64,000 nt of DNA, from positions 124,001 to 188,000 of the forward strand of contig NZ_VITA01000012.1 in NCBI RefSeq assembly GCF_007827695.1, read 5' to 3'. The notes beneath the pieces are model-generated. The model saw nothing but the letters and a program-made list of their open reading frames with translations, made no database searches and was not told the origin of the DNA. Both the position numbers and the translations under genes were made by a program. Below are positions 36,525 through 48,802 of this stretch, piece by piece. This DNA comes from Sinorhizobium medicae. Its GTDB lineage: Bacteria; Pseudomonadota; Alphaproteobacteria; Rhizobiales; Rhizobiaceae. How positions within the stretch are numbered: the stretch's first letter is position 1; each line of letters begins with the position of its first letter.

Positions 36525-37499
36525 TCAGGCCGTAGCGCGGCCGAGGAATTCCTTGATTTCGTAGCCCGGCATGAAATTGCCGACGCGCTTGATCTCCCAT
36601 TCCAGCTTGACACCGGAATGGTCCATCACCCGCTGGCGGACGGTCTCGCCGAGATATTCCAGTTCATAGCCGGTCGCCTGACCGGTATTGATCATGAAAT
36701 TGCAGTGAAGCGGGGACATCTGAGCGTTGCCGATCATCATGCCGCGGCAGCCGGCCTCGTCGATCAACTTCCAGGCCGAATGGCCTTCCGGGTTCTTGAA
36801 AGTGGAGCCGCCGGTCTTTTCGCGGATCGGCTGTACGGTTTCCCGATGCTGGCGCACCGCGTCCATGTCGTTGCGGATCTTGGCCTTGTCCTCTGCATAG
36901 CCTTCGAAGATCGCATGCGTGAAGATCAGGTCCTTGGCTGCCCCTGAATGGCGATAGCCATAGCCCATCTCCGATTTGCTCAGAACATGTCTGTCGCCCT
37001 TCCGGTCGACGGCATGGACTTCGAGGACGCGCGCGCTGGTTTCACCGGCATTGGCGCCGGCGTTCATGCGCAGTGCACCGCCGATCGAACCAGGAATGCC
37101 GTAATAGAAATAGAAGCCGCCTATGCCGTGGTCGAGCGCCATGGCGGCGAGGTTCTTGTCGGGGCAGATTGCGCCCGCCTTGATGCGGTGTTCACCGGCA
37201 AGTTCGAGGTCGCCGAAGCCCTTTGCCGAGAGCCGGATGACGACACCGGGAATACCTCCGTCGCGCACGAGCAGGTTGGAGCCCACACCGACGACCAGCA
37301 CCGGCACCTCCTCAGGCACGAGCTTGAGGAAGGTAGTGAGATCGTCCGTGTCGTGCGGCTGAAACATCAGTTCGGCGAGACCGCCTGCCCGAAACCAGGT
37401 AACGCGGTCCATTGGGGCATCGGGCGTGATACGCCCGCGTATCGCGCTGACGCCGTTTCCGAGCGATTCGAGGAGTTTCTGCCCGTTGACCTGTTTCAT
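36525..37499 (-). CDS. murB: UDP-N-acetylenolpyruvoylglucosamine reductase MurB
   Basis: A 324-residue FAD enzyme reducing UDP-GlcNAc-enolpyruvate to UDP-MurNAc with NADPH, in the cytoplasm. Motifs are [15 protein letters not shown], the FAD-binding [43 protein letters not shown], the YGYRHS segment and the catalytic Ser in [18 protein letters not shown]. The sequence is the short type II-like form found in rhizobia. The ATG at 37499 overlaps the murC stop by four bases; the frame stays open far upstream, but that part is murC read in another frame. It is the last gene of the mraZ-to-murB series. Confidence 0.96.
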   Translation of the reverse strand: MKQVNGQKLLESLGNGVSAIRGRITPDAPMDRVTWFRAGGLAELMFQPHDTDDLTTFLKLVPEEVPVLVVGVGSNLLVRDGGIPGVVIRLSAKGFGDLELAGEHRIKAGAICPDKNLAAMALDHGIGGFYFYYGIPGSIGGALRMNAGANAGETSARVLEVHAVDRKGDRHVLSKSEMGYGYRHSGAAKDLIFTHAIFEGYAEDKAKIRNDMDAVRQHRETVQPIREKTGGSTFKNPEGHSAWKLIDEAGCRGMMIGNAQMSPLHCNFMINTGQATGYELEYLGETVRQRVMDHSGVKLEWEIKRVGNFMPGYEIKEFLGRATA

Positions 37500-38911
37500 G
37501 CTCGATTTCCCGAGATTTCCGCGAGCTGCTTCGGCAGCGCCGCGGCCCAATAGGTAATGCTGCCAGCCCCCAAGAGAACCACAAAATCGCCCGGCTGCGC
37601 AATCTTGGCGACAACAGGCGCAAGGGCCTCCTGTCCCGAGATATGGCGGGCATCGCGGTGGCCGGCAGCCTTGATGCGGTTGACCAGCGCTTCCGAATTG
37701 ACTCCATCTATCGCTTCTTCGCCGGCCGAATAGACCGGAGCGAGCAGAATCGTGTCGGCGTCGTTGAAGCAGGATGTGAAATCCTCGAAGAGGCTCGACA
37801 GGCGCGAATAGCGATGCGGCTGGTGGACCGCGACGATGCGCCCCTGACAGGCCTCCCGCGCGGCCCTCAGGACGGCTTTGATTTCGACCGGATGATGACC
37901 GTAGTCGTCGAAGATGCGCGCGCCGTTCCACTCGCCCGTCAACGTGAATCGGCGTTTGACGCCGCCGAAGGAGGCGATCCCTCTTGCAATATCCTCCGGC
38001 TTGATGCCGAGCCGCTGCGCGACCGCCACGGCGGCCGTGGCGTTCGACACATTGTGACGGCCGGGCATCGGCAGCCTGAGATCCTTGATCTCGATCACCT
38101 GACCCGTGCGGCGGCGGCGTATCTCGATATCGAAGATCGAGGTGGCACCGTCCATCCGGATATTGTGGAAGCGCACGTCCGCCTGCGGGTTTTCGCCATA
38201 GGTGACGACTTTCCGGTCCTCGATCTTTCCCACCATGGACTGGACTTCCGGATGATCGAGACACAGCACACCAAAGCCGTAAAACGGCACATTTTCGACG
38301 AACTGGCGAAAGGCCGAGCGCACGGCGTCGAAGCTGCCGTAATGGTCGAGATGCTCGGGATCGATATTGGTGACCACTGCGATGTCGGCGGGCAGCTTCA
38401 GGAACGTGCCGTCGGATTCGTCGGCTTCAACGACCATCCATTCGCCCGCGCCCATGCGTGCATTGGTGCCGTAGGCATTGATGATACCGCCGTTGATCAC
38501 CGTCGGGTCGAGGCCACCTGCATCGAGCAATGCGGCCACCATCGAGGTCGTGGTGGTCTTTCCGTGCGTTCCGCCGATTGCAATCGCATTTCGGAAACGC
38601 ATCAGCTCGGCCAGCATCTCGGCGCGCCGGACGACCGGCAGAAACTTTTCACGCGCAGCGATGAGCTCTGGATTGTCCTTCTTGATCGCGGTCGAGACCA
38701 CGATCACCTCGGCATCGCCAAGATTTTCCGCCTTGTGACCGATGGAAATTCTGATGCCCTTTTCCCTCAGGCGCTGCACATTGGCGCTTTCCGCCTGGTC
38801 GGAACCCTGGACGCGATGGCCGAGATTGTGCAGCACCTCGGCAATACCGCTCATGCCGATGCCGCCGATACCAATGAAATGTACGAGCCCGATCGTCTTC
38901 GGCATCTTCAT
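37496..38911 (-). CDS. murC: UDP-N-acetylmuramate--L-alanine ligase MurC
   Basis: A 471-residue cytoplasmic Mur ligase adding L-alanine to UDP-MurNAc. The N-terminal Rossmann motif is [22 protein letters not shown], the ATP loop is [19 protein letters not shown], and the central motif is [18 protein letters not shown]; the C-terminal domain holds [19 protein letters not shown]. The length is standard. Its ATG overlaps the murG stop by four bases and its own stop overlaps the murB start by four, so the three genes are tightly coupled. Confidence 0.97.
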   Translation of the reverse strand: MKMPKTIGLVHFIGIGGIGMSGIAEVLHNLGHRVQGSDQAESANVQRLREKGIRISIGHKAENLGDAEVIVVSTAIKKDNPELIAAREKFLPVVRRAEMLAELMRFRNAIAIGGTHGKTTTTSMVAALLDAGGLDPTVINGGIINAYGTNARMGAGEWMVVEADESDGTFLKLPADIAVVTNIDPEHLDHYGSFDAVRSAFRQFVENVPFYGFGVLCLDHPEVQSMVGKIEDRKVVTYGENPQADVRFHNIRMDGATSIFDIEIRRRRTGQVIEIKDLRLPMPGRHNVSNATAAVAVAQRLGIKPEDIARGIASFGGVKRRFTLTGEWNGARIFDDYGHHPVEIKAVLRAAREACQGRIVAVHQPHRYSRLSSLFEDFTSCFNDADTILLAPVYSAGEEAIDGVNSEALVNRIKAAGHRDARHISGQEALAPVVAKIAQPGDFVVLLGAGSITYWAAALPKQLAEISGNRA

Positions 38912-40032
38912 GAACGTGTTTCCTTGAACTTCGCGACTGTCGAGCCGCTGGCAATAGCCTCTACCAGTAACGCAAGCAAGCGCGCGGCATCCGGCTTGCC
39001 GGTCTGGCGGGCACCAGCCGCCATCTGCGCCAGGGTATCCGGGTTGCTCATTGCATCTGTTAGAATGTTTGCAAGCCGCTCGGCGCTGAGCTCCACCTGG
39101 GCGATCACGCGCGCGCCGCCTTTCGCGGCCAGCGCAGCCGCATTTGCCGCCTGGTCGTGGTCGAGCGCATAGGGATATGGGACCAGGATTGCCGGCCGGC
39201 CGATGACCGAGACTTCCGAAACGGTGGAAGCACCGGAACGGCAGATAACGAGCTGCGCGGAGGCGATCCGCCCCGCCATGTCGGTGAAGAAAGGGGATAC
39301 TTCGGCCGGAATGTCGAGCTTCTCGTAAGACGCGATGACACCTTCCCTGTCCTCGGGACGCGCCTGCTGCGTCACCTTCAGCCGCCGGCGCAAAGCGTCG
39401 TCGAGCCGGCAGACAGCTTGCGGCACTGCCTTCGAGAAAAATTGCGCCCCCTGGCTGCCCCCGAACACCACGAGATGAAAAGGCGCGTCACCACCGGCCG
39501 GCGCGTAGGGCACCCTCGCGGCTTCCAGCACCGCAGGTCGCACAGGATTCCCCGTTGCAACGGTCTTTGCAGCGAAGGCTCCCGTACCCTCCGGAAGAAA
39601 GCCGCCGGCAATGGCCGCAACGCGCGATGCGAGCATCTTATTGGCGCGCCCCATGACCGCATTCTGTTCGTGGATGATCGTCGGGACGCCCATGCCGGTT
39701 GCCGCGAGCAGCGGCGGCACAGTCGGATAGCCGCCGAAACCGACGACGGCCATCGGCTTGAGCCTGGAAATCAGCCGCCGGGCTGCTCTCAAACCCGTCC
39801 AGAGCTTCCACGCCGATCGTGCGAGCTTTACAGGATTCTTCGACCCGATCGTCGCCGACGCTACGACATGTATTTCGTCTGCCGGGAACCTGCCCGCGAA
39901 GCGCTCGGCGCGGCTGTCCGTCACCAGATGCACGGAATAGCCGGACGCCTTCAACTCGTGGGCAAGCGCCTCGGCTGGAAAGAGGTGTCCGCCGGTCCCG
40001 CCGGCGGCAAGTAGAATTATGCCTTTATCCAT
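38908..40032 (-). CDS. murG: Lipid II-forming GlcNAc transferase MurG
   Basis: A 374-residue peripheral inner-membrane glycosyltransferase (GT-B fold) that adds GlcNAc to lipid I to give lipid II. The N-terminal glycine-rich motif is [20 protein letters not shown], the second G-loop [16 protein letters not shown] is followed by THEQNA-like [17 protein letters not shown], and the UDP-GlcNAc site shows [17 protein letters not shown] and [23 protein letters not shown]. It starts 17 bases after the ftsW stop and overlaps murC. Confidence 0.96.
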   Translation of the reverse strand: MDKGIILLAAGGTGGHLFPAEALAHELKASGYSVHLVTDSRAERFAGRFPADEIHVVASATIGSKNPVKLARSAWKLWTGLRAARRLISRLKPMAVVGFGGYPTVPPLLAATGMGVPTIIHEQNAVMGRANKMLASRVAAIAGGFLPEGTGAFAAKTVATGNPVRPAVLEAARVPYAPAGGDAPFHLVVFGGSQGAQFFSKAVPQAVCRLDDALRRRLKVTQQARPEDREGVIASYEKLDIPAEVSPFFTDMAGRIASAQLVICRSGASTVSEVSVIGRPAILVPYPYALDHDQAANAAALAAKGGARVIAQVELSAERLANILTDAMSNPDTLAQMAAGARQTGKPDAARLLALLVEAIASGSTVAKFKETRS

Positions 40033-40049
40033 GTCTCACTATCCATGTC

Positions 40050-41204
40050 TCATTCGGCGGGCACCCCGACGCCCGATCGAAAGAGGCTGCGCTCGACGGC
40101 ACGCTTCTCCGGCCTATGGCGCGTCAGTGCCAGGATGAACCCCGCCGTTACGCAGATCGCCACCATCGACGAACCACCATAGGAAATCAGCGGCAGCGTC
40201 ATGCCCTTGGCCGGAAGCAGTTCGAGATTGACGCCAATATTGATCATCGACTGGATTCCGATCTGCAGAACCAGCCCGGCAACCGCGAAACGGTTGAAAT
40301 CGTTGCGCTCGCGGAAGGCATGATTGAGGCCGCGCAGCACCACGAAAGCGAAGACCACGACGACGACCATGCAGAAGACGATGCCGAACTCTTCTGCCGC
40401 GACCGAAAAGATAAAGTCCGTATGGCTGTCCGGAATGACGCGCTTCATTATGCCCTCGCCTGGTCCCCGGCCGAACCAGTCTCCACGAATGATCGCCTCT
40501 CGCGCCGTATCGACCTGGAACGTGTCGCCCTCGCCGGTCAGGAACCGGTCGATGCGGCCGGCGACGTGGGGCAGGATGGAATAGGCGGCGAAAAACCCGC
40601 CCATGGCGACCGAAGCGAGCACGATGATCCAGAGCCATGGCATGCCGGCCATGAAGAACATGCCGCCCCAGACGACCGTCGTAAGAATGGTCTGTCCGAG
40701 GTCGGGCTGGGCGACGAGGAGCGCTCCGACAATGCCGAAGAGGAGGATTGAAAGCAGATTGCCGGGAATCTCCGGCTGACGTGCATGCTCGGCGAAAAGC
40801 CAGGCACAGACGACGACAAAGGCCGGCTTCATGAACTCCGATGGTTGCACCGAGATGCCGGCGAGCGATAGCCAGCGCCGCGAACCCTTGACCTCCTGGC
40901 CGAAGAACAAGGCGAGCGCCATCATCGCAACCGAGATGACGAGAAGGATGATCGCCGTGCGCCGCACCTGCCGTGGCGAAAGAAAGGAAATGCCGACCAT
41001 CACCACCAGTGACGGCGGAAGAAAGAGTGCGTGACGCTTGACGAAGTGGAAGCTGTCCAGGCCAAGCCGCTCGGCGATCGGTGGGCTCGCGGCGAAGGAG
41101 AGCATGAAGCCGATGCCCATCAGGAGGATGAAGGCCGCCAGAAAAAATCTGTCGATCGTCCAGAACCAATCGGCCACGGGGCCCCGTTCGGCTCGGCTTA
41201 CCAT
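40050..41204 (-). CDS. ftsW: Septal peptidoglycan polymerase FtsW
   Basis: A 384-residue SEDS-family inner-membrane glycosyltransferase with about ten helices that polymerises lipid II at the septum together with FtsI. Family motifs are KGSRRWLSLAGISVQPSEFMK, VAQPDLGQTILTTVVWGG, the periplasmic loop with HTDFIFSVAAEEFGI, and LPLISYGGSSMVAICVTAGFIL. The acidic residue expected after QPDLGQ is in place. The length is normal. It lies between murD (56 bases upstream) and murG. Confidence 0.96.
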   Translation of the reverse strand: MVSRAERGPVADWFWTIDRFFLAAFILLMGIGFMLSFAASPPIAERLGLDSFHFVKRHALFLPPSLVVMVGISFLSPRQVRRTAIILLVISVAMMALALFFGQEVKGSRRWLSLAGISVQPSEFMKPAFVVVCAWLFAEHARQPEIPGNLLSILLFGIVGALLVAQPDLGQTILTTVVWGGMFFMAGMPWLWIIVLASVAMGGFFAAYSILPHVAGRIDRFLTGEGDTFQVDTAREAIIRGDWFGRGPGEGIMKRVIPDSHTDFIFSVAAEEFGIVFCMVVVVVFAFVVLRGLNHAFRERNDFNRFAVAGLVLQIGIQSMINIGVNLELLPAKGMTLPLISYGGSSMVAICVTAGFILALTRHRPEKRAVERSLFRSGVGVPAE

Positions 41205-41260
41205 CTCTCTGTCCCCTTTCCGGCGCGTGCTGCGCCAACGTCACTATCCGGCCGAAGCCG

Positions 41261-42652
<1,392 letters not shown>

Positions 42653-42657
42653 CGCGC

Positions 42658-43758
42658 TCACCGAAGCTTCAGCGTCGAGAGACCGACCATCGCAAGGATC
42701 ACGGCGATGATCCAGAAGCGGATCACCACCTGGCTTTCCGTCCAGCCCTTCTTCTCGAAGTGATGGTGGATCGGTGCCATCAGGAACACCCGGTGCCCGG
42801 TGCGCTTGAACCAGAAGACCTGAATGATGACAGACAATGTCTCCATGACAAAGAGCCCGCCGATGATGACCATGACGATCTCGTGCTTGGTTGCGACGGC
42901 GACGGTGCCTATGAGACCGCCGAGGGCAAGCGAACCGGTGTCGCCCATGAAGATCGCGGCGGGCGGCGCGTTGAACCACAGGAAGCCAAGGCCTGCGCCG
43001 ATCACCGCGCCGAGGATCACCGCGAGTTCGCCGGTGCCGGGCACGAAATGGATCTGCAGGTAGTTGGCAAAGACAGCGTTGCCGGCGAGATAGGCGATCA
43101 GCCCGAACGCGGCCGAGGCGATCATGACAGGGACGATCGCGAGCCCGTCCAGGCCATCGGTCAGATTTACGGAATTTCCCGCGCCGACGATGACGAAGCC
43201 GCCGAACAGCACGAAGAAATAGCCGAGATTGAGCATCAGGTCCTTGAAGAATGGAAAGGTCACCGATGACCCGAAAGTGGAGCCCGCCGCCCCTGCCGAA
43301 AGCGCAGCCTGCATCATGAAGAAGACGGCGATCGAGGCGATCACGAACTCGATGCCAAGCCGGGCTTTGCCGGAGAAGCCTTTGTCCGATTGTTTCGTCA
43401 CCTTGAGATAGTCGTCGTAGAAGCCGATCGCGCCGAAACCCAGCGTTACCAGAAGCGTCGAGACGACATAGATGCTGGATAGATCGGCCCAAAGCAGCGA
43501 GGACACCACGATGCCCGCGAGGATCATCAACCCTCCCATGGTCGGCGTCCCGGCTTTCTTGAAGTGCGTCTGAGGGCCGTCGGCGCGGATAGGCTGGCCC
43601 TTGCCCTGACGGATGCGCAACGAAGCGATCATGGCCGGACCGAACAGGAACACGATCAAGGCAGAGGTGAACAGAGCCGCGCCCGTGCGGAAGGTGATGT
43701 AGCGAAAGAGATTGAAGAATTGAAAGTGGTCCGCCAGTTCCACAAGCCAGATCAGCAT
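42658..43758 (-). CDS. mraY: Phospho-MurNAc-pentapeptide transferase MraY
   Basis: A 366-residue inner-membrane enzyme with ten helices that transfers phospho-MurNAc-pentapeptide to undecaprenyl phosphate, making lipid I. Key motifs are [32 protein letters not shown] with the catalytic Asp pair, [28 protein letters not shown] and the HHHFEKKGW loop. The length is standard. It follows murF after a 230-base gap in which no gene or clear terminator is seen, so an internal promoter is possible there. Confidence 0.97.
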   Translation of the reverse strand: MLIWLVELADHFQFFNLFRYITFRTGAALFTSALIVFLFGPAMIASLRIRQGKGQPIRADGPQTHFKKAGTPTMGGLMILAGIVVSSLLWADLSSIYVVSTLLVTLGFGAIGFYDDYLKVTKQSDKGFSGKARLGIEFVIASIAVFFMMQAALSAGAAGSTFGSSVTFPFFKDLMLNLGYFFVLFGGFVIVGAGNSVNLTDGLDGLAIVPVMIASAAFGLIAYLAGNAVFANYLQIHFVPGTGELAVILGAVIGAGLGFLWFNAPPAAIFMGDTGSLALGGLIGTVAVATKHEIVMVIIGGLFVMETLSVIIQVFWFKRTGHRVFLMAPIHHHFEKKGWTESQVVIRFWIIAVILAMVGLSTLKLR

Positions 43759-43988
43759 AAGGGACCTTTCCCCCGGAAGTTTATATCAGGACATCGTCCA
43801 AACAGAATCATCTGCCAGAAGATATCCGCTTGCGTTCGACTATGTTAGGCCATTTCCCCCGGCCCAAGGTCCGTATCCACCGGCACTGCGGCGCCTTGCG
43901 CCCTTCCAGGGTCGCAAAATCCGCCGCGGCACTTCCAGTTGTGTCATATCGGTTCCGCTTCAAGGAAGCAGCAGGCCGACACCGTCCC

Positions 43989-45422
43989 CTATGCTTCCCT
44001 TTTTCCGGCCTCGTCATGCGGATGGGCATCGAGAAGCGCCTGGACGATCTTTGCGCAACCGGTGCTTTTCGAAGACTTGACCATCACCACGTCGCCGGCT
44101 GCAACTGCGCCGAGAGCGTAGGCCGTCAGGTCGCTCACCAGATCGCGATGGACGACGGACACCTCCGACGGCAGGGCATCGCGCAAATGTGCCATCTCGG
44201 TCCCCGTCAGCCAGACGTCGGCGATACCCGCATCGACAATGGGTCTCGCAAGTGCCGCATGAACCGCCGCCGAATGCTCGCCCATTTCCAGCATGTCGCC
44301 AAGAATGGCGATGCGCCGGCCGCCGGGCGAGGGCTCGGCATCGCGGAGCAGCGTGATCGCCGCCCGCATTGAAGCCGGGTTGGCGTTATAGCTCTCGTCG
44401 ATCAGCGTCATGTAGCCGGCACCCATCCTGAGACGGTGCCGCAATCCCCTGCCCTTTTCCGGCTGCATGGTTGCAAGCGATGCGGCGACGCGATCTGTGT
44501 CCGCGCCTGCCAGTGTCGCTGCGGCGATCGCCGCCAGAGCGTTCTCGGCGATATGGCGCCCCGGTGCGCCAATCGCGATTTCAAGCGTTCTGCCTCCGAC
44601 ACCCGCCCACAGCACCGAACCTTCCGCACCACCGGCGAACTCGGCCAGGCGGAATTCCGATTTTGGATTGGCGCCGAAGAAATGGACATGGCTGACCCCG
44701 GCTGTCGCGGCGGCCTTCTCCAGCAGTTCGTATTGAGCACTGTCCCTGTTGATCACCGCATGGCCGCCGTTGACGACCCCCTCGAAGATCTCAGCCTTGG
44801 CCGCGGCGATGTCGTCCAGACTCGCAAAATTCCCGAGATGGGCGGCAGCAATGCTGGTCACGACCGCCACATGCGGACGAACCATCCGTGTCAGCGGCCG
44901 AATTTCGCCGGCATGGTTCATCCCGATCTCAAAGACGCCGTAATCGGTCGTCTCCGGCATTCGGGCAAGCGTCAGGGGCACGCCCCAGTGATTGTTGAAG
45001 GATGCGACGGAGGCGTGGACCCGACCCAGCGGCGAAAGCATGTGCCTCAACATCTCTTTCGTCGTGGTCTTGCCGACCGATCCGGTAACGGCAATGATCT
45101 TTGCGGCGCTTCGGTCGCGTGCCGCGCAACCCAGCCGGATCATTGCCTCCAGCACGTCGTCCACGACGATCATCGGGGCGATCAGGCGCCCGAGCGCCGG
45201 CAGCTTCGCTTCGCTGACGACAAGAAGCGCTGCTCCGTTAGCAAGGGCGATCCCCGCATAGTCATGGCCGTCGACGCGATCGCCCCTGATCGCGAAAAAA
45301 GCCTCGCCATTGCCGATTGTCCGGCTGTCGATCGAAATGCCGGTGATCCCTTCCGGCAGGTTCCCGACGGGACGGCCGTTCATCGCGGCCAGAAGATCGC
45401 TGCTTGTCCAGAGCCAGTTCAA
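43989..45422 (-). CDS. murF: UDP-MurNAc-tripeptide--D-Ala-D-Ala ligase MurF
   Basis: A 477-residue cytoplasmic Mur ligase that adds the D-Ala-D-Ala made by Ddl. The N-terminal domain has GISIDSRTIGNGEAFFAIRGDRVDGHDY, the ATP loop is AVTGSVGKTTTKEMLRHML, followed by NNHWGVPLTLARMP, FEIGMNHAGEI and LIDESYNANPASMRAAI. The start is a TTG at 45422, one base after the murE stop, with GGGAGG nine bases upstream; no ATG is available nearby. The unusual start may lower its translation relative to murE. Confidence 0.95.
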   Translation of the reverse strand: MNWLWTSSDLLAAMNGRPVGNLPEGITGISIDSRTIGNGEAFFAIRGDRVDGHDYAGIALANGAALLVVSEAKLPALGRLIAPMIVVDDVLEAMIRLGCAARDRSAAKIIAVTGSVGKTTTKEMLRHMLSPLGRVHASVASFNNHWGVPLTLARMPETTDYGVFEIGMNHAGEIRPLTRMVRPHVAVVTSIAAAHLGNFASLDDIAAAKAEIFEGVVNGGHAVINRDSAQYELLEKAAATAGVSHVHFFGANPKSEFRLAEFAGGAEGSVLWAGVGGRTLEIAIGAPGRHIAENALAAIAAATLAGADTDRVAASLATMQPEKGRGLRHRLRMGAGYMTLIDESYNANPASMRAAITLLRDAEPSPGGRRIAILGDMLEMGEHSAAVHAALARPIVDAGIADVWLTGTEMAHLRDALPSEVSVVHRDLVSDLTAYALGAVAAGDVVMVKSSKSTGCAKIVQALLDAHPHDEAGKREA

Positions 45423-45423
45423 A

Positions 45424-46884
45424 TCAAAGACCTCCCAGTGCCTTGCGGACCTCCGCGTGGTCGGAGAAAGGCAGCGTCACGGAACCAACCGTCTGCCCCT
45501 CTTCATGCCCTTTGCCCGCGACGATCAGCGTATCGCCGGTCTTCAGCATGCCGACGGCAACGCGGATCGCCTCGGCGCGATCGCCAATCTCCGTAGCGCC
45601 CTTTGCCGCCGCCATGATCTCGGCGCGGATCACCTCCGGCACTTCCGAGCGCGGGTTGTCGTCCGTGACAATGACGACATCGGCAAGGCGGCTGGCGATC
45701 TCTCCCATGATCGGGCGCTTGCCCTTGTCCCGGTCGCCGCCGCAACCGAAAACCACGACGACCCGGCCAGTGGTAAAAGGACGCAGGGATTCGAGCACAT
45801 TTGAGAGCGCGTCCGGCTTGTGGGCGTAATCCACGTAGGCGAGCGCGCCATCCTTCGTCTGCCCGACGAGTTCGAGGCGCCCTGAGGCGCCCTGCAGCCT
45901 CTCCAGCGCCGAGAAAGCTGCCTTCGCGGAAATCCCCGTTGACATTGCAAGCCCCGCCGCAACGAGTGCATTGGCGACCTGGAAGTCACCGGCGAGCGGC
46001 ACGTGTATCTCGTAGATGTCGTCGCCGACATGAACCTCCGCCGACTGCTTGTGGCGGAAATGCTCGACACGTTTCAGCGCGATGAAATCGCCATTGCGCC
46101 CAACGGTCCGCACATCGTGCCCTGCCTTGCGAGCGGCAGCGATCGCATCGGCGGACCATTGGTCATCGGCGAAGATCACGGCCGGCGAACCTTTCGGCAG
46201 CAACGCCGCAAAGAGGCGCATCTTCGAGGCCATGTAATGCTCAACCGTCGGATGGTAGTCCATGTGATCGCGGCCGAGATTCGTAAAGGCGGCGGCAGCG
46301 AGATTGACGCCGTCCAGCCGTTGCTGGTCCAGGCCGTGGCTCGACGCCTCCATTGCGGCGTGGGTCACGCCCTCATCAGCCAGTTCGGCGAGCAGCTTGT
46401 GCAGCGACACCGGATCCGGTGTCGTCAGAGAACCGTATTCGGCGCGGCCGGGTGATACGACGCCCGTGGTGCCGATCATCGCCGCCGAGAAACCGGAATG
46501 CGCCCAGATCTGCCGGGTGAAGGAGGCAACGGACGTCTTCCCCGCCGTACCTGTGACCGCCACCATCGTCTCGGGCTGGCGTCCGAAAAAGCTCGACGAC
46601 GCCTTCGCCAGGAAACGGCGTGGTTCGGAGATCGTGAAAACGTTGATGCCAGCCTCTGCCCGGGCGCTGGTTCCCGCGACGACCGCCGAGGCCCCGCGCG
46701 ATAGCGCGTCCGTTATGTAAGCGGACCCGTCCGCCTTCGCTCCGGCGACCGCGACGAAGAGGTCGCCGGGCCTGACCTGCCGGCTATCGGCCGTAATGCC
46801 GCCGATCTCGATGTTCGCGGCGTCGCCCTTCAGCTGCGCCGAAAGTTCCGGGAAACTCGATCCCGCCAGGTCCCTGATCTTCAT
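45424..46884 (-). CDS. murE: UDP-MurNAc-L-Ala-D-Glu--meso-DAP ligase MurE
   Basis: A 486-residue cytoplasmic Mur ligase adding the third residue of the peptidoglycan stem. The DDNPRSE motif identifies meso-diaminopimelate as the amino acid. The ATP loop is [16 protein letters not shown] (Ala where many have Asn). [16 protein letters not shown] and [18 protein letters not shown] are diagnostic. I took the ATG at 46884 ([10 protein letters not shown]) rather than the GTG at 46893, which has no ribosome-binding site at a useful distance. It follows ftsI after 170 bases that contain a nested hairpin. Confidence 0.95.
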   Translation of the reverse strand: MKIRDLAGSSFPELSAQLKGDAANIEIGGITADSRQVRPGDLFVAVAGAKADGSAYITDALSRGASAVVAGTSARAEAGINVFTISEPRRFLAKASSSFFGRQPETMVAVTGTAGKTSVASFTRQIWAHSGFSAAMIGTTGVVSPGRAEYGSLTTPDPVSLHKLLAELADEGVTHAAMEASSHGLDQQRLDGVNLAAAAFTNLGRDHMDYHPTVEHYMASKMRLFAALLPKGSPAVIFADDQWSADAIAAARKAGHDVRTVGRNGDFIALKRVEHFRHKQSAEVHVGDDIYEIHVPLAGDFQVANALVAAGLAMSTGISAKAAFSALERLQGASGRLELVGQTKDGALAYVDYAHKPDALSNVLESLRPFTTGRVVVVFGCGGDRDKGKRPIMGEIASRLADVVIVTDDNPRSEVPEVIRAEIMAAAKGATEIGDRAEAIRVAVGMLKTGDTLIVAGKGHEEGQTVGSVTLPFSDHAEVRKALGGL

Positions 46885-46973
46885 GAACTGCACGTCTCAC
46901 ATCGATATGATCCTACAGGGATCTCTGCGCGTCATGTCAGACGCACAGGGACCGCCATAGGCTTTAGAATGCA

Positions 46974-47016
46974 GCATGGTCTCTTCCTTGGTCGACTCCG
47001 ATCCAAGGAGCCATGC
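46974..47016 (-). promoter_or_regulatory. Nested hairpin between ftsI and murE
   Basis: GCATGG (46974-46979) pairs with CCATGC (47011-47016), and inside it TCCTTGG (46985-46991) pairs with CCAAGGA (47003-47009). Thirteen pairs in two stems lie in the only sizeable gap in the proximal part of the mraZ-to-murE series. It may be an attenuator or processing site. No T-run is present. Confidence 0.45.
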
Positions 47017-47053
47017 AGCGGAATCGCGAATCGTCCGCACTTTCATTTCACGG

Positions 47054-48802
47054 TCAATAAGACACAAGCAAGGCAGAACCGTCTTCTCCAAACTTAGGCT
47101 CGACCCCGAGCAGCGGAGCGGAGCGGCTGATGATGTCGCGCACCATAGGGGCGGCATTCGAGCCGGCGGTACGCCCCCCACCCTCGCCCGTTTTCGGCGC
47201 GTCGATGAAGGTCAGCACCATATATTTGGGATTGTCGATCGGAAACGCGGCCAGGAACGCATTGAAGTTCAAGTCGCTGGCATAGCGGCCATTGACGACC
47301 TTGTCCGCCGTGCCGGTTTTGCCGCCGACGTTGAAGCCGGGTACGAGCGCCCGCTTGCCCGAACCGGCAATGCCGTTCCGGCGCAGCAGGTAGCGCATGT
47401 CATCGCTCGTGCTCTTTTTCACCACCGCGCTCGCGAGTTCGCTCGCCTCTTCCTCGCTGCGCGGCAGAAAGCTCGGCGGAATGAGCTTGCCGCCATTGAC
47501 CAGCGCGGCACCTGCAACAGCCGTCTGCAGCGGCGTCGTGGAGACGCCATGACCGAAGGAGATCGTGATCGAGTTGATCTTCTTCCACTCCCGAGGCTGG
47601 CTCGGCGACTTGACCTCCGGCAGTTCGGTCGGGAGCCGCGTCAGCAGGCCCATCCGCGTGAGGAACTCCTTGTGGCCGGGAATGCCTATCAGGTCGGCGA
47701 TCTTGGCCGTGCCGATATTCGATGAGTACTGGAAAATTTCCGGCACTGTCAGAACGCGGCGCTTGCCATGGAAGTCCTTGATCGTGAAGCCGCCGATGCG
47801 GATCGGCCGGGTCGCATCGAAACTGTCATTGAGCGTCACCTTGCCGGAGTCGAGGCCCATTGCGATGGTGAATGTCTTGAAGGTGGAGCCCATCTCGAAC
47901 GTGCCGTTCGACATGCGGTTCATCCAGCCCTCTTCGGCGCCTTCCGCGGGCCTGTTCGGGTCGTAGTCCGGAACGGAGGCCATAGCCAGCACTTCGCCGG
48001 TATGCACGTCGAGCACCACGGCCCCGGCGGCGATCGCCTCATAATTCTTCATGCCGGAATCAACGACGTCGCGCACGATGTTCTGCACGCGTACATCGAT
48101 CGACAGCCTGACCGGCTCCAGCTTGGCATCGCTTGTCATGCCGATGGCGGCAAGATCGGCGAGCCCCTGTTCGTCGATGTAGCGCTCCATACCGGCGACG
48201 CCGCGGTTGTCGATGTTGACGTGGCCAAGAATGTGAGCCGCGGTCGGTCCGCCGGGATAAAAGCGCCGCTTCTCCGGCCGGAAACCGATACCTGGAATGC
48301 CGAGCGCAAGGATTTCGCTCTGCTGCTTCGGAGTGAGCTGCCGGCGCAGCCACTGGAAGCGCGAATCCGACTTGAGCTTGTTATAGATTTCGCGCGCATT
48401 GAGGTCGGGCAAAACAGTCGCCAATCGCTCCACCGCCTCATCGGCGTCGACGATCTTGTGCGGCTCCGCGTAAAGCGAGACGGTGCGAATGTCGGTCGCG
48501 AGCACCTCGCCATTGCGATCGAGAATATCCGGACGCGATGCCATGAGAGTGTCGGCGCGGCCGATCGAAGACACTGTTTCCGGTTGCGCCAGACCGTATT
48601 GAACCAGACGCCCTCCAATCACCGCATAGACGACACCGAAACTGGCTATCATGATCGCGACGCGGCTCTTCGCCCGGCTTGCGCTCCTCTTGCGCGTTCC
48701 TTCGAAGGTAACGTTGAGACCACCATCGGTGGTGCGATGATCGCCGCCAGCCGAGAAATGCGCCTTGCTCTTCAGCACCATGATACGGGAGAGAAACGAC
48801 AT
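47054..48802 (-). CDS. ftsI: Septal transpeptidase FtsI (PBP3)
   Basis: A 582-residue class B penicillin-binding protein cross-linking septal peptidoglycan. One membrane helix (VAIMIASFGVVYAVIGGRLV) follows a basic cytoplasmic tail of about 48 residues. The pedestal domain begins near RPDILDRNGEVLATDI. The transpeptidase motifs are the nucleophile MGSTFKTFT, YSSNIGTAK (SxN) and GKTGTADKV. The length is normal. Its ATG overlaps the ftsL stop by one base (TGATG), which couples the two. It should act in the periplasm with FtsW. Confidence 0.96.
   Translation of the reverse strand: MSFLSRIMVLKSKAHFSAGGDHRTTDGGLNVTFEGTRKRSASRAKSRVAIMIASFGVVYAVIGGRLVQYGLAQPETVSSIGRADTLMASRPDILDRNGEVLATDIRTVSLYAEPHKIVDADEAVERLATVLPDLNAREIYNKLKSDSRFQWLRRQLTPKQQSEILALGIPGIGFRPEKRRFYPGGPTAAHILGHVNIDNRGVAGMERYIDEQGLADLAAIGMTSDAKLEPVRLSIDVRVQNIVRDVVDSGMKNYEAIAAGAVVLDVHTGEVLAMASVPDYDPNRPAEGAEEGWMNRMSNGTFEMGSTFKTFTIAMGLDSGKVTLNDSFDATRPIRIGGFTIKDFHGKRRVLTVPEIFQYSSNIGTAKIADLIGIPGHKEFLTRMGLLTRLPTELPEVKSPSQPREWKKINSITISFGHGVSTTPLQTAVAGAALVNGGKLIPPSFLPRSEEEASELASAVVKKSTSDDMRYLLRRNGIAGSGKRALVPGFNVGGKTGTADKVVNGRYASDLNFNAFLAAFPIDNPKYMVLTFIDAPKTGEGGGRTAGSNAAPMVRDIISRSAPLLGVEPKFGEDGSALLVSY

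Noticed and set aside
36525-38264. MurB frame open far upstream, giving a 579-residue fusion
   Set aside because: The upstream 250 residues are murC read in another frame. The MurB family start is the ATG at 37499, coupled to the murC stop.
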